A DNA stretch of 5,732 bases, taken from positions 1 to 5,732 of the forward strand of contig CALFPM010000108.1 of the NCBI GenBank assembly GCA_937919155.1, in the 5' to 3' direction. The translations under genes were made by a program, and so were the position numbers. Below, one piece after another: positions 5,720 to 5,732 of the stretch. The notes under the pieces were generated by a model. That model worked only from the letters and a program-made list of their open reading frames with translations, had not been told where the DNA came from and did not search any database. Source of the DNA: an uncultured Clostridia bacterium. Lineage in GTDB: Bacteria; Bacillota; Clostridia; Oscillospirales; Acutalibacteraceae. Numbering within the stretch: position 1 is the first letter of the stretch; each line of letters opens with the position of its first letter.

Positions 5720-5732
5720 TTTTATGTCAAAG
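5683..5732 (+). mobile_element. Left end of an IS3-family (IS150-group-like) insertion sequence, partial
   Basis: The sequence starting TGCACCCCAAAAGTTAGAC at 5683 resembles the terminal inverted repeats of many IS3-family elements in Firmicutes. These begin with TG, carry CCCCAAAAGTT, and have the first transposase frame starting about 40 bp in. Here the start codon is at 5724. The element would extend to the right, beyond the window, so neither the right end nor a target duplication can be seen. It is inserted 29 bp after the radical SAM stop codon and does not disrupt that gene. Confidence 0.6.
5724..5732 (+). CDS. Start of a probable IS3-family transposase OrfA (three codons visible)
   Basis: ATG TCA AAG reads Met-Ser-Lys, the common opening of IS150-group OrfA proteins (a helix-turn-helix subunit that with OrfB makes the transposase). 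AGGTG at 5710-5714 is about 9 nt upstream and could serve as a weak ribosome site, largely buried in the stem-loop. With only three codons the call rests on the adjoining terminal-repeat-like sequence. Confidence 0.4.

Noticed and set aside
1..5732. CRISPR arrays, tRNA or rRNA genes
   Set aside because: No regularly spaced repeats, cloverleaf-forming stretches or rRNA-like segments were seen on either strand.

Overview
The window looks like low-GC Firmicutes DNA, most probably from a gut- or rumen-type Clostridia (Ruminococcaceae/Lachnospiraceae-like). The evidence is AT-rich codon use, strong AGGAGG-type ribosome binding sites, tightly packed short operons and the families present. The species cannot be named from the sequence alone.

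Left block (1 to about 582, + strand): the 3' end of a ClbS/DfsB-type (DUF1706) four-helix-bundle gene is followed 1 bp later by a GyrI-like small-molecule-binding gene. The GyrI-like frame follows its family closely up to about residue 133 and then loses it, so it lacks roughly the last third. Both families have members that hydrolyse cyclopropane-bearing DNA-alkylating toxins, which makes the pair interesting.

Junction (about 580-588): the GyrI-like gene breaks off where a minus-strand gene also breaks off. That second gene has a good Shine-Dalgarno and start at 653 and a 23-residue N-terminus resembling metallophosphoesterase-type proteins. Two convergent genes losing their 3' parts at the same base suggests a rearrangement breakpoint or a chimeric assembly join. 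The left block may therefore not belong next to the rest.

Middle block (678-1823, - strand): a complete cytoplasmic GH5/BglC-like glycoside hydrolase, read from an extended -10 promoter in the 143-146 bp divergent intergenic region and followed 24 bp later by the broken minus-strand gene.

Right block (1970-5653, + strand): a likely four-gene operon with gaps of 14, 18 and 4 bp. It encodes a YgjP/DUF45-type zinc metallopeptidase, a zinc-type cation diffusion facilitator with a natural eight-histidine C-terminus, a small nitroreductase-family flavoprotein, and a B12-binding-domain radical SAM enzyme of the DUF4080-like type. A candidate promoter lies at 1913-1941. The genes are co-transcribed by inference, and no single pathway joining them is evident.

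Right edge (about 5680-5732): a terminal-repeat-like sequence with a long stem-loop, then an ATG reading Met-Ser-Lys. This matches the left end of an IS3-family (IS150-group-like) insertion sequence whose transposase reading frame starts just as the window ends.
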